DNA of 64,000 bases from positions 34,936,501-35,000,500 of the forward strand of contig NC_084923.1 in NCBI RefSeq assembly GCF_958298935.1, in the 5' to 3' direction. Every line of letters begins with the position of its first letter. Position 1 is the first letter of the stretch. The DNA comes from Phragmites australis (lineage: Eukaryota; Streptophyta; Magnoliopsida; Poales; Poaceae). Positions 22,748-33,394 of this stretch are shown one piece after another. Below the pieces are notes generated by a model that saw nothing but the letters and a program-made list of their open reading frames with translations, ran no database searches and was not told the DNA's origin. The position numbers and the translations under genes are program-made.

Positions 22748-25700
22748 CTACTCAACGGGCTTTGCGGCCAAAATCTTGCAGACAGGCATGGTCTCGTTTT
22801 TACTCAGCAACTTGAGCGATGGATGGACGGGGATGTCATGCATTAATACCCTATCTCCGACATCGAGATTTGTCAGGTCCACCTCAATTTTTTGAGGGAT
22901 GTGCTCAGCTGGGCAGAGATACACCAGGCTGGTCCTTATTTTCTGCAAAAAGCCTCCTGCTTTTTCAAGTGAGTTTGACAGTCAGGTCAAGCACAGAAAG
23001 CGAGTAATTCAACAGCTAGCAAAACACATCAAAGTACACCAAAGTGTGACTAGATGATGCACATAAATGGTACACAGATTGTTGGAGATATTGAGTGTGC
23101 CACAATACTCCTCCGTAGTTTGTTATGTGTTCCTCAGGTTTGTATAGTAAAGCAGTTTGTGGCCAAGAAAGAAAGAAAAGGCATGATGAAATGAATGTCT
23201 CAGATCCTAGGTCCACATATAGAGGCAGATTTAAGGTGGCATATCGGATCAGTTGTGTTAGCTTCGTGAGCCAACTAAACTTTGAGAGTATCAAATGAAT
23301 TATCAGTCACTGCAGGTAGATAAATTGTCACTCACACCAAACTGCAACTTATGCGGTGTCACCCACCAATTATTAAAACGTGTCAATGGAATGACTGCAA
23401 TTGAACCAAGCAGCTTTGGTCAATAATATCTTTGTAGTATTCAGATTTTTTTTACGCAAATCGTAGTATTTAGATTAGCCACATCAAATTTATACAATTA
23501 TACTTCTCATAAAAATACTTTCATAACTTTATGTTTTTTACAGCTTTCACAACATGATAATAGAAACCAATGTTCAAAGTTAAATCATGGCGATTATGAA
23601 AAGCTAAAAGCAACACTTCAGTTTGGACAAACTTAGTAAACATCATGTGTCAGTTAATGTGCTACCAGAACGGTAATCTAAACCTTCCTGGGAAATAATT
23701 TGAACCCCAAAACTAGATGTAAAAGCACTTTCGGCAGGATACTGACAAATGCAAAAATCAAGGAGACACCCACAAGCGACAAGTAATATTTTGAACAGCT
23801 GTGCCAACCAGCATGCCCTACCTTGCTCAGAACATCAACCTAATATACATGCCAAATATTATCTGTACGTGTTCTGACATGTTCTCTTTGAATTTTGTCA
23901 GTTTGGCACTAACATGGAAATTGCTTAAACAACATAGGACATGCCCGGGGGATCTCGAGAATAAGCCCAAAACTGCTAAGCTTATGACATCATAAACACA
24001 CTTATTATTGCAATGGTTCCAAGAATAAACTAAAACACACGTGCATCATGGAATGTGAGCCCAGCTCTCTATCCAGGCTTTCTTGAGAACCCAGCTTATG
24101 TAGCTCCTAAAAGAGAATAAGCTCATTAAAGTCGGCATTCAGGTCAGTGAAATTCGAGAGTGGGAAGTTGTCCCTCTCATAATCAACCTGGTTTTCATAA
24201 TCAGAAATACATTTGGGACCTATTGATTGCAGTTTATCATTGCAGTAGTACCAAAGTCATGGTTGATTCCTTATACCAGAGGTTTCGATACAAACAATGA
24301 CAAGTGACAGGTCAGGACCACAGTTGATGGGGAAGTACATAACAAGAATACACGTGCTGCTTGTGGAAAATGGATGAACCCAAGAAACGCATCAAACCTA
24401 GTGTATATAACTATTAAAATGCCCACAGAATAGTACATTGTCACAAAACTTTCATAATTCATATGTTTTCCTGAATTAGAACAAAACTATTAAAATGCCT
24501 ACAGAGTAGTAATATCTTCAGGTAGAACTTGTCCTTCCGAATAATGAACAGGGGACCTTTTATTTCCTAAGCGGAATAATTTGGTATTTACAAGGGCAGA
24601 ATCTTAACAAAACATAAAAAAAAAGAGAGAAACCACATGCAGTGTACTTACCTACACTTGAGTAATCTTACAGTGGCAAAAATGTTTACACATGCATGTG
24701 ATCAGAAAATGGATTGTATGTAACCCATAGTTGTCATGGCGTCAGTATAGCAATGCCATATTGTCACCATATCGGTGTGCCGGTTTTCTGGCTCTCGCCA
24801 CGCCGTAAGCCGCCACACCTGCGCCGTCCACCATCGCCCTTGTGGTTTGCACCGTCCACCGCCGCCCCTGCAACCTGCGCCGTCCACCGTCGCCTCCCGT
24901 CCGAATCTCCTCTGCCTCGCCGTCTCCCATCCGCCCACACTGCTGATCTGGCCGCCCGCGACAGCGACAAAATTGGGAGGAGCGGGAGGAGGCGACGGCG
25001 ACGGGAAGAAGCGCGGCGAGGAAGAGGGAGGGAGACGATGCAGTGGCGTGGGGGAGAGGAGGTAACAGCGCTGCTGCAGGGGCACGCGTGCAGGAGAGGA
25101 GGCGGCGATGTGAGGAGCTCCTCGATGCGGGGGAGAAGGAGGCAGACAAGAAGAACGTGTGCGATGCGAGAAGGAGGTGGAGCTGTTGCGGGGTGCGGCT
25201 CGTGCGTAGGTGATCGGACAGTTCAGAGCTCAAGATTGCATGATCCGGCAGTTTGGTGGGCTCTAGGCTAGATGGGCTAGGGTTATAGACAGTAGAGGGG
25301 TTTGATGATTAAGTTGTTTTGTGGGTCGGCTTAGTGGGCTGGATAGGCTAACAACCCATTTAACTAGCTAATGCCTTCACATTTTCTTTGTTTCTCCTTT
25401 CTTTTCTTTTTTTACTTATATAAAATATATTATTGCATATCTACCATATACTATGATGTGTGTATTCGCCACACTGATGTATGTATGGCGTCGCCACGCC
25501 GCAAGACATAAGCGCTGTAAAAGTGTGAAGGTGGTGGGTCGTCGCGCCTCGCCACGTCGCCGTAACAACTATGATGTAATCTGCCAAGTATGATAAGATT
25601 GGGTTTTGCCTACTTATGGCAGAAACAAAAAGTAGGTTTACTCATGATTTATCAACGTTTCACAAAAAAGAAGTACTAACTGAATTCAATTTTATTCCTA

Positions 25701-28220
25701 AAGTTAAGGAAAAGTTCTGTAAGTAAACCAATGCATGCACGACATAGGCTAGCTACTTAAGCTTAAGCATCACAAAACATGTTATTTTTCAAAGTGACCT
25801 CTTAGACAAGATTAGGCCAATTTTGTAGAAAGAAGCCCACACTTCCCCACTCTCACTTCTGGGCTCATGACAAGCCCAAGCCTCACTGAAAGAAAGTCAT
25901 GTTTTAAATTTCTTCACTCCCCCATCCAGTACCCACTTTCCCCAGCCTAACACGCAGCCAGGAAACACCCTGATGCAGGAACACTCAAGACTCGCATACC
26001 CCATCAGTGGACTGAAGATGAGCAGAGTTGCTTTCAAGTGCCAATCCAGTTTCTCATTTTATTTATAATTATTTGTCAGTACGATGATAACAATAAAGGT
26101 GTTACCTACAATCATTAAACACATATTGCAAACCCCCACCTCCCACACCCGGCGCAGAAATCTACAGCAGCATGGCAACAATCTTAAACTCACCACTTAA
26201 AGTAATTGCTGAGGCATGATACTAAAATTTTCAGCAAACCCGTATTGGGTACAGAAACTCTCTTATCAACTTTACACGGCTTGGCGAGGAATCCTGCATC
26301 ACTAAAGCTTTGGATATTCTCTAGTTCAACATATGATATCCAGTTATCCACTATAGAAAGTTCCTTTCCAGAAACACAGAATTTGTCTCAAATGCAATAT
26401 TATTTGACAACCGCAATAGATGAGAGGATATATTCAAGTCCTCATCATCAGATTAACCTTTCAGCAAAGATCAACACTTAAAATTAGGCCTGATTCTGTG
26501 ATGCTTAAAATGGCTGGTGATACAGTAGTGTTCAATCCAGATTAAGCTAGTGTGCCCAGCGGGTTTGTAAGGGTCTAATTGACTTTCTATAAAAGCCAGT
26601 TACCTTGTTCCAAAACAAAATTTCAAGTCCTCACTCTTCACTGCCCATAAGCAAGCATGAGAAGTTCAGAGAGTTGATTAATGTAATGGTGGCACAACAA
26701 TAAGTCAATAAGTGCCAGTTAGGCAGTTACACCAACTACTACAAGTAATTAATTTTATGCAACCATGGTATTTGGGTAACTGGGTATCTGTTTATGATGA
26801 AGACAATTCTTAGTACGTGTTTCAGTATTGAAAAATGCACATGTCAAGGTAGGCATGTTGTCTTAACTTCTATACTGAGTAGGATACATCAAAGGTCCTC
26901 ACACTCGTCACTGCACATCAGCAAGGACACATGACAAGCGCAAAGAGTTGATTAATACACCGGCATAGCAATGAGTGCCAGTTACACCAAGTGCTTGCTA
27001 CTATGATTAATACTGTACACACAGGACACAACCACCCATGTTATTTGGGGGATACAAGAAGATAATTCTTAGCACGTGTTTCAGTATTGAGAAATGCATA
27101 TTTCTAGGTTGACATGTCATCTACAATTCTAAACTGACTATAACAAAGATAATTGCCCAAAAAAGAAAAGAAAGAGAAAGACGATACCTTTCTTCAACCC
27201 AGGGCAAGCATCCACCCCCTTGAACTCAACAGGCAAATTCACCTTCAGCATTGTTCCCTCATCTGCCTGCACCATTACCAAGTTCAATATATTCCCTGTG
27301 GTTTCATCTCTATGCAACTGCACACAAAGAGCGCACAAATCACATACAGTGCATGGTATGCCAAATATCAACAACATAGACAATTCCTCGTCGCAAAAAA
27401 AAAAAAAAAAAAAAAAACAACAACAACAACAACATAGACAATTCCTGCAAAGACATATGCTGCTAAAACCACCTTGTCATCAGTGTCTCCCATCACGTTG
27501 CTAGATAGAAACACACAGATGAAGGACATGATGATAAGTAAACAATCACAAACAAAAGGGTTGGTTCTTTGGACCGCCCAACAAATAAAAGAAGGAAACA
27601 TGACTAAGAGGGAGGTATGACCGACAGCTTATCTGAAGGTACCACAAGAGATACAGAGTAATTATATATATGCCTACATCCCATCATAAAGCAAGCGGCA
27701 TTTGTGAGCAACAATTTCACTGACACGCATTTCGTCGAACACAAGGTGAGCAAACGAGCACCCCCAGCCCAAAAGAGCCTAACGATGCATTTTCCGGATG
27801 CCACACAGCAAATGGGTGTAATATATTATGGAGAAACGAGAAATTATGGGTTACCTTGATGGGGAGGACGGTGCCGGAGTGCACGACGGCGGTGGATCGC
27901 TCGCCCGCTCGGACCTGGAGGCGGGCAGGGGTGGTGAGGAAGTAGGGCGACTGCTTGAGCATCTCCGCGAGCTGCTTCCTGTCGGCGGTGAGGAGCTTCC
28001 GGTGCGCGACCCCGTCCCCGGGCCCGGCGCCGGCGAGCGTGAGCAGGACGGCCGGGACGCGGCCGTGGCGGCGCTCCCGCGCTGCGGCGCGTGGCCCGGC
28101 CGTCTCCCGCGGCACCGCCTGGATCGTGTGGTGGTATGACGCCAAGGCCGCCCTCCGCCACGGCGCCGCCGCGCGGATCGCCGCCTCCCCGGCGCTCTTG
28201 CCGCGGAGACACTGCGCCAT
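22748..28220 (-). CDS. Bacterial-type ribosomal protein L25, probably organellar
   Basis: 5S rRNA-binding protein of the large subunit of bacterial-type ribosomes (L25/TL5/CTC family). Three minus-strand exons join in frame: 28220-27855 (122 codons), 27317-27188 and 22956-22748. All junctions are GT-AG and total 705 nt, giving 234 residues plus a TAG stop. Residues 1-50 are rich in Ala and Arg with few acids, like a mitochondrial (or plastid) targeting presequence. The L25 fold starts near GRVPAVLL (about residue 53). The C-terminal part shows family blocks LPVEFKGVDACPGLKKGGFL and CPAEHIPQKIEVDLTNLDVG, then DIPVHPSLKLL. Plants carry nuclear L25 homologs for organelle ribosomes; the exact compartment here is inferred. 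Intron 2 is 4231 bp and holds a hAT-like element. A foldback element lies about 50 bp upstream of the start codon. Confidence 0.92.
24726..25573. mobile_element. hAT-like non-autonomous element in L25 intron 2
   Basis: 848 bp. The left end CATAGTTGTCATGGCG and right end CGCCGTAACAACTATG are inverse at 14 of 16 positions. Flanking 8-mers are ATGTAACC (24718-24725) and ATGTAATC (25574-25581), 7 of 8 matching, so an 8-bp target duplication as for hAT elements. GCGTCGCCACGCC-type motifs recur near both ends. The interior 24770-25250 is very GC-rich with long overlapping open frames on both strands but no recognisable domain, either captured exon or compositional artefact. Confidence 0.7.
26629..27150. 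repeat. Diverged tandem duplication, about 260-bp unit, in L25 intron 2
   Basis: Unit one (about 26629-26893) and unit two (about 26894-27150) share GTCCTCAC, CACTGC, AGAGTTGATTAAT, GTGCCAGTTA, ACAATTCTTAG/GATAATTCTTAG, CACGTGTTTCAGTATTGA-type and AAATGCA in order. It lies just upstream of exon 2 in genome order (the 3' side of exon 2 in the gene). Confidence 0.7.
27369..27446. repeat. Poly-A insertion with 20-bp direct repeats
   Basis: A 20-bp perfect direct repeat (27369-27388 and 27427-27446) flanks CGTCGC, 23 consecutive A residues (27395-27417) and CAA triplets. This is the pattern of a heavily 5'-truncated poly-A retroposon inserted by target-primed reverse transcription. It lies in L25 intron 1. 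Confidence 0.65.
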
Positions 28221-28274
28221 TCTTGGGTTTTGACGGCTATAATCTCGTTTTCCAAATCATTTTGACGGCTAGGT

Positions 28275-28771
28275 ACTAGCTGATATACTTAGTGGCACGT
28301 GAGAGAATCCGTTCGCTGACTTGCCATGTGGATTCTAGCCATATATGTAAGTAAGTGGATTTGAATTTGATAAAAATGCATGAGAGTAATTTGAATGGTA
28401 AAATTATCGCACTACCAAAATTTATCTTTGCACGACACTTCTTGAGTCTTTTATAGCCCAACAAGTACTTCTATACTCATTTTCATGCAACACACCTTTA
28501 GCTTATTTTCACGAAACACATATAGGTAATTATAGAGATATGTTGCATAAAAATAGGTCGTAGAGTATATGTTGAACCACTAAAAAATACTTAAGAAGTG
28601 TCGTACGAAAGGATAAAGTTAGATTTTAGCAGTGCGACAATTTTACTACCTAAACTGCTCCTAAACACGTCTTCACCGAGTTCAGGTCGATTTGCTTACA
28701 TGTATTGTTGGAGCTCGCATAACGAGAGATGCCACGTCGGTAAACGAACTCTGTCACGTATCACTGAGTAT
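28275..28771. mobile_element. Foldback / long-TIR element upstream of L25
   Basis: The two halves are imperfect inverses over about 230 bp each, with the hinge near 28500-28540. Examples are GTAAAATTATCGCACTACC at 28398 against the inverse of GCAGTGCGACAATTTTAC at 28639, and CGACACTTCTTGAG near 28434 against the inverse of TTAAGAAGTGTCG near 28590. Flanks GGCTAGGTA and TGCTAGGTG match at 7 of 9, compatible with a Mutator-type 9-bp duplication. No coding frame. It starts about 55 bp upstream of the L25 ATG and so occupies the promoter position. Confidence 0.65.
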
Positions 28772-28789
28772 GCTAGGTGGAGTCTAGTT

Positions 28790-29452
28790 GTTAGAATGGA
28801 TCTAGGAAATAGGTGGGTAGCTATGTGATACTGTTGAGAAAAATAGTGTAGTTTTTTATAAGGTAACATAAAAGTGTAGTTTTTTATAGTTTTTATGTTT
28901 TTATGATACAGAAGGATAGAATAAGTGTAGTTTTATAAATAGCTTTTTAAAACTGTAGTTTTGTGATAGTTTTGATAATCGTAATATTGTTTTGCAAAAT
29001 TTACTCTTTTTTTAATACAACAGGATATCCATGCAAGTATACAACGCTCACACCACTCACATATATACTCGTGCACGTCCATATATGCTTCAGAAAAAAT
29101 TAGAAGGCTTAAGACCTCCAAGGTATAAAAACGCACGACACCACTAAACACCACATATGTACACATACGCCTGGGCTTATCTCATACTTTCCTCTTGTGT
29201 CGTGGTCCACCTCCAACACCCAAATGAAGCATTGATGGATCCTTACAGATTTGCTCCACGTAGCACATAGTATACCCAAATGAAGCGTTCGGTGGGCGGA
29301 CCTGTCCATTTTCCGTGCGTGTGTGGTATGATTGGCGGGCTGAAGAAAGGAGCTGAGACAAGCTGGGCTGAGTGGTGTAGATGAGTATGTTTGTACTAGT
29401 TTGTTGTAAGAATTTTTTATATTTTTATTTTTCAAAATTTTAGAAAAATAGA
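28790..29452. other. AT-rich intergenic sequence
   Basis: Contains several imperfect copies of AGTGTAGTTTTTTATA around 28850-28970 and otherwise nothing recognisable. Minus-strand open frames at 28933-29459 have no family resemblance. Confidence 0.3.
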
Positions 29453-29848
29453 TGTTCATTTGGAAAAATTACAACGATTTATGGCCATAAAAAGAGAAGA
29501 CTGCAAAGGATTATAAGTGTGAGTGGTTGAGGGATGCAAGAATACAGAACAGAACACTTCTTCTCCCCTGGCTTCTCCCTCTCAACTCCCATTCCCCAAT
29601 TCCCCTCCTTCTCTGCCGCTCTCTAATCTCCCGTCTCACTCCTCTCTTCCTCCCTCTCTAATCCCTAGTCTCGCTCCTCTCTTCCTCCCAATTTGAATTG
29701 CTCCCTCTCTAGCATTGTATGAGTTTCCTTCTCTTAGTTGCATCTCAGCTCTGTAATCAGACTCGGACTAGTGGTGAATTGAATGAATTGTGGTGATTGA
29801 GGTGTTCGTATGATCAATTGTGTGCTTGGATCGATCGGGAACGTAACA
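29453..29848 (+). repeat. Left LTR of the RRM-carrying element
   Basis: About 396 bp, TGTTCATTTGG to ACGTAACA, pyrimidine-rich in the middle (CTTCTCCCC, CTCCCTCTCT). Its partner is 42199-42527. The left LTR has a local duplication of the CTCTCTAATC-CTCCTCTCTTCCTCC unit (29620-29690) not seen in the right one. The exact first base is uncertain because the outer 40 bp of the two LTRs align poorly. Confidence 0.65.
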
Positions 29849-29984
29849 ATTAGTATCAGAGCCATTGATCCCCGGAGATGTAGAGCGAGAAGACCATGGA
29901 TTTCAGTGGAGAAAGCGTTCGAGTTGGAAGCGCACATCAAGTGTTCGATGAGCCACGTTCATGGGAGCCAGGCTGCGCGTCTGC

Positions 29985-30200
29985 ATGAGCCACGTGCTCT
30001 ACCCGATGACAGACGATGTGCTTCATCAAGTCTATGACGTCTACAGGGCAACGGCGATGCAGATGCTCACACCAGCGAGCGTGTGGTGGGCGGAGGCTCT
30101 CGTCTGGTTACGAACGAGTCTCGACATTGAGCGAGCTCAGTGTGCCACCCATGGGCGCAATGTCTACGACAATTGCTACTCGTTGGATGTCCAGTTCGTG
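29985..30200 (+). pseudogene. PTB-like RRM segment in retroelement
   Basis: A 72-codon open stretch (inside a longer frame from 29961) resembles an RNA-recognition motif of plant polypyrimidine-tract-binding proteins. It has the order MSHVLYPMTDDVLHQVY, EALVWLRTS, HGRNVYDNCYSLDVQFV, corresponding to the beta1/alpha1, beta3 and alpha2/beta4 parts of an RRM with the (H)GRN-Y-CC-LD-QF signature. It is followed by an Ala/Ser/Thr-rich tract in place of a second RRM. PTB proteins bind pyrimidine-rich RNA in splicing and translation control. Whether this copy is captured host exon or a long-standing element gene is unknown. The frame is open but I call it a pseudogene because no start, stop or expression evidence supports a protein. 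Confidence 0.55.
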
Positions 30201-30239
30201 CACCCCGTCCCAACCGTGTCACCATTCACCAAGATGTTG

Positions 30240-30790
30240 GCGGTCGCCCCTAAGATGGTGTGCGCTGCTACATCAATGTCTGCCTCTGTGTCAGCATCCG
30301 CTCCAGCATCGGTAACCGCTATTGCATCGGCATCCGCACCAGTGTATGCATCAACTTTCGCATACGCATCCCTTCTACTGTGTTTGCTGCGACATCCACC
30401 ATGACGTCGGCGCCCGCCATTGTTGCACTGGCGTCAGTCACCACATCGACAACCATCACGGCGTCCGCCCACCGCGTCAGGATCCACCCGCATTGGAATT
30501 CGCCTCTGCATCGTTAACCACCACGGTGTCCACTACGACGTCAGCGTCCACGACTGTCGCGCCGGTGTCAGGAACCACACCTACATCCACCCTTATGTCA
30601 ACATCCGCCATCACCACTGCTCCTGCATCGACAGTGACCCCGGTGCCAACACACACCATTTTGGCATCAATCACTGCAACTACGCCCACCTTGGTGTCAG
30701 TCCCCACATCAGCGTTTGACCCTGTGTTGGTGTCCACCACTAACAGCGCGCAATCCCACCAATCCCCAACAAAGAGACCATCATCTAGTT
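30240..30790 (+). repeat. Degenerate Ser/Thr/Ala-coding low-complexity tract
   Basis: Irregular repetition of GCATC/TCAGC/ACC triplets (for example TCAGCATCCGCTCC, ACATCAACATCCGCC). It reads as Ser/Thr/Ala/Pro-rich in several frames on both strands, so the long open frames here are compositional. It probably began as a coding minisatellite behind the RRM. Confidence 0.5.
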
Positions 30791-31008
30791 CTCATCGCCC
30801 AGCGACACTCTAATTGTTGTGGCACTAGCACCCACCACAGTACCAGTGTCCACTTCTGCAGTCACGTTCCATGCCATGTCCACCACCACAACCACGACTG
30901 GTTCATCTAGTGCAATCTCCGATGTCGTGTCCGCACCAAGTCCACTCTCTGGAATGGCAACGACCTTGGTGATAATGCCACGATAACCGGTTCCACTGCC
31001 ATGATGAC

Positions 31009-31482
31009 TATGCATGGGTACAGATTTGACAACGGCGGAATTTGGCATGCCGGCGAGGAAGGGGCAGCGTTCACCTGGGCGTTCAACAAGTCCAACAGGC
31101 AGTAGCGGTACTGGTTTGTCGACCTCGTCCACAATGACCATCGTCCTGTCTACTTCATCCTCTCACACAGCAACATCGACGACAATGAGGATGTGCCACC
31201 GCGCAAGTGCGTCCGCTACTATCGCGATCTCCCACTTGAGTTAAAGGCTGACGACAACATCAACTCTATGTTGCCGCAGCTGGTGGCATCACCGGGTGTG
31301 AAGCCACGGGCGGACTGCTTCCTTGGGTGTGTCATCCTAGCCAAGGTATTCTAGCATAGCCGTGGTGCTGACACAATGAGGGACATGTGTGTGGCGTCCG
31401 TGATGTCACAACAATACAAGGAAGCTTTCCTAAAGCATGGCAAGCCCTACATTGTCGGCTTCATTGACGAGGCGCGCACTGG
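31009..31482 (+). pseudogene. Unidentified coding-like segment in retroelement
   Basis: One frame from 31009 runs to 31353 with a single internal stop. It has protein-like composition: WHAGEEGAAFTWAFNKSN, FVDLVHNDHRPVYFILSHSN, CVRYYRDLPLELKADD, RADCFLGCVILAKVF. A shifted frame (31376 onward) continues MRDMCVASVMSQQYKEAFLKH and GKPYIVGFIDEART until the probable CACTA insertion at 31483. I do not recognise the family. It could be a captured host exon or an element-specific protein. Confidence 0.35.
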
Positions 31483-32578
31483 CACTACACCATGGCCTAT
31501 TTTTGCCGACATTGGCTTGTCGATAAAGAGTGGATATCAAAGACAAATTAGGTGTTGGTATTTGTCTAGAACTTTCCTATCAGCATACTATCAGAAATTC
31601 ATATAGATAAGGACAAGTTATCTGTTAGCATTTCTCCTTTCGACCGATAAAGTGTCGACAAAGCTTAAGCAACTAACTATCTATCGGCACATTATATTTG
31701 TACATTGTGTATGTGTAGGCAAAGGGTACATGGGCCAAAGTGCGCCCGATGCGTGAAAAACCAAAAGGCATTAGCACGGTAACCTAAAAAATTGGTAGGC
31801 GTGCATGGGCTAACTCCTGCATTTCAGCACCTCATCTAGCCCTTACTCCTCACAAAAGAAAAAAAAAACCCCAATCCACCGCCACCTAGCTAGAACCTCT
31901 CCATCCACCACTTGGGACCATTGAACACCGTGGAGCGTTCCGTCACCCGCTAGAGGCTGGACTCGCCCACCGCCGCCCACTTGGGACCAGATGCAGGGAG
32001 CATGCCATCACCTATCGCCCACCGCGGAGCATGCCATAGGTCGCCGCTCTCCACAAGCACGCCGTAGCTCGCCACCGAGTGCGCTATCACCTATCGGAAG
32101 CCACACTCACCCAAGAACTCCTTCCCTGATGCTAATCACCACCCACCCGCAATCTGCTTTCCACTGCAAAGCACCACTCGCCGCCACCGCCAAGCACCAC
32201 CTGCCACTGCCAATCACCACCCCCTGCCGCAAAGGCCCTCCGTCCCTTGCTAGCAACTATTCTGCAACCCAGTGCATGCTTGTACTCCTCCGCCCTCTAA
32301 TTGCCTCTCAGCTAAAAATGCTTACTGCTAGGTATGTTAATCCTGTATCAATTTTGTTCTTTGATTTTGTGGGAAATGAAGTTAGTTGTTTGATTACTTG
32401 CATTTGATTTGTTTCCATGCTAATGTGGTTTAGGGAGAAACAAAACGCGGGCAAGGACTAAAATGCGAGCTTCTTTTTCGTGCATATCGGTATATAATGT
32501 AGCTCCCTGAATATTGTTGCCTCATTGATGTTTACCACATTATCAGCAATCTGATAAACTTTGGCTACCAGTGGTGCT

Positions 32579-33394
32579 TGTTGGTGATATACCCTAGAGG
32601 CGATCGCGTATGCAGATTGGATATGTGAATGAGATTTAATATGACTGAATATCCATTAGGATTTAGAGTCATAATGAGATTTAATGTGATTAAATGCCCA
32701 TTAGCATACTCTAGATAAGAGGAGTCAGGAGTCGTGGGCGCATGAGTTAATTTCCGCCACCAAAACCCTAGCCGCGGTGTTGGGCATGCGGTGCTAATAT
32801 ACTGGCGTACGACGTTCCATCCATGTACATGCGGATATCGTAGAAGCATTGCTGCAACTGCAGTGCTAATCTCTTCAGCATGAAGATCACGGTGCTGATC
32901 GTGCTCTCTGATTATGACTCTGGCCGTGCTCTATCACCGAGGAGCACGACACACCCGCTTGGGGGTGATCGAGGAGTGCGAGTACTTGGTCAACAAGGTG
33001 GACGACGAGATCGACTACTTCCTCTTTGTGGTCGAGGACGTGGTCGAGGTTTCCCCTTCGTGGTCGTGGGTTGCAACAATTTTGTTCGGAGCTGATCGAG
33101 GAGCATGATCACCTGTGCGGGACTAGTTGCAGATCTGATCGAAGAACACGCTTCGCTGCTCGAAGCTGGTCAAGGAACATGCTTCACTACTTGGAGCTGG
33201 TTGAGGAACAAGCGACGTTGCTCGGAGTTAGTTGAGGACGCGCACAACGTTGGATCAGTCTACTCTAGCTCTTCTTCCACTGCATTATGCGTCAAGTGAT
33301 AAAAATCTATGATCTCCTACTTGCATGGTTTTCTAGGTGAATACGGTAGAAAGTTTTTTTTTTTAGGCTAGTGTAGCCAACCTGTTCCCCAATA
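32579..33394 (+). repeat. 5' LTR of the Copia element
   Basis: 816 bp. Contains CTCTAGATAAGAGG (TATA-like position) and, in its 3' third, imperfect short repeats built on GAGCTGGTCGAGGAACA (33060-33240). Confidence 0.9.

Noticed and set aside
24714..25271. A 185-codon open frame as a gene within L25 intron 2
   Set aside because: Several frames on both strands are open at once in a GC-rich transposon core with no domain.
30260..30910. Overlapping open frames of 85-163 codons as genes
   Set aside because: Low-complexity Ser/Thr/Ala/His translations in all frames reflect triplet-like repetition.
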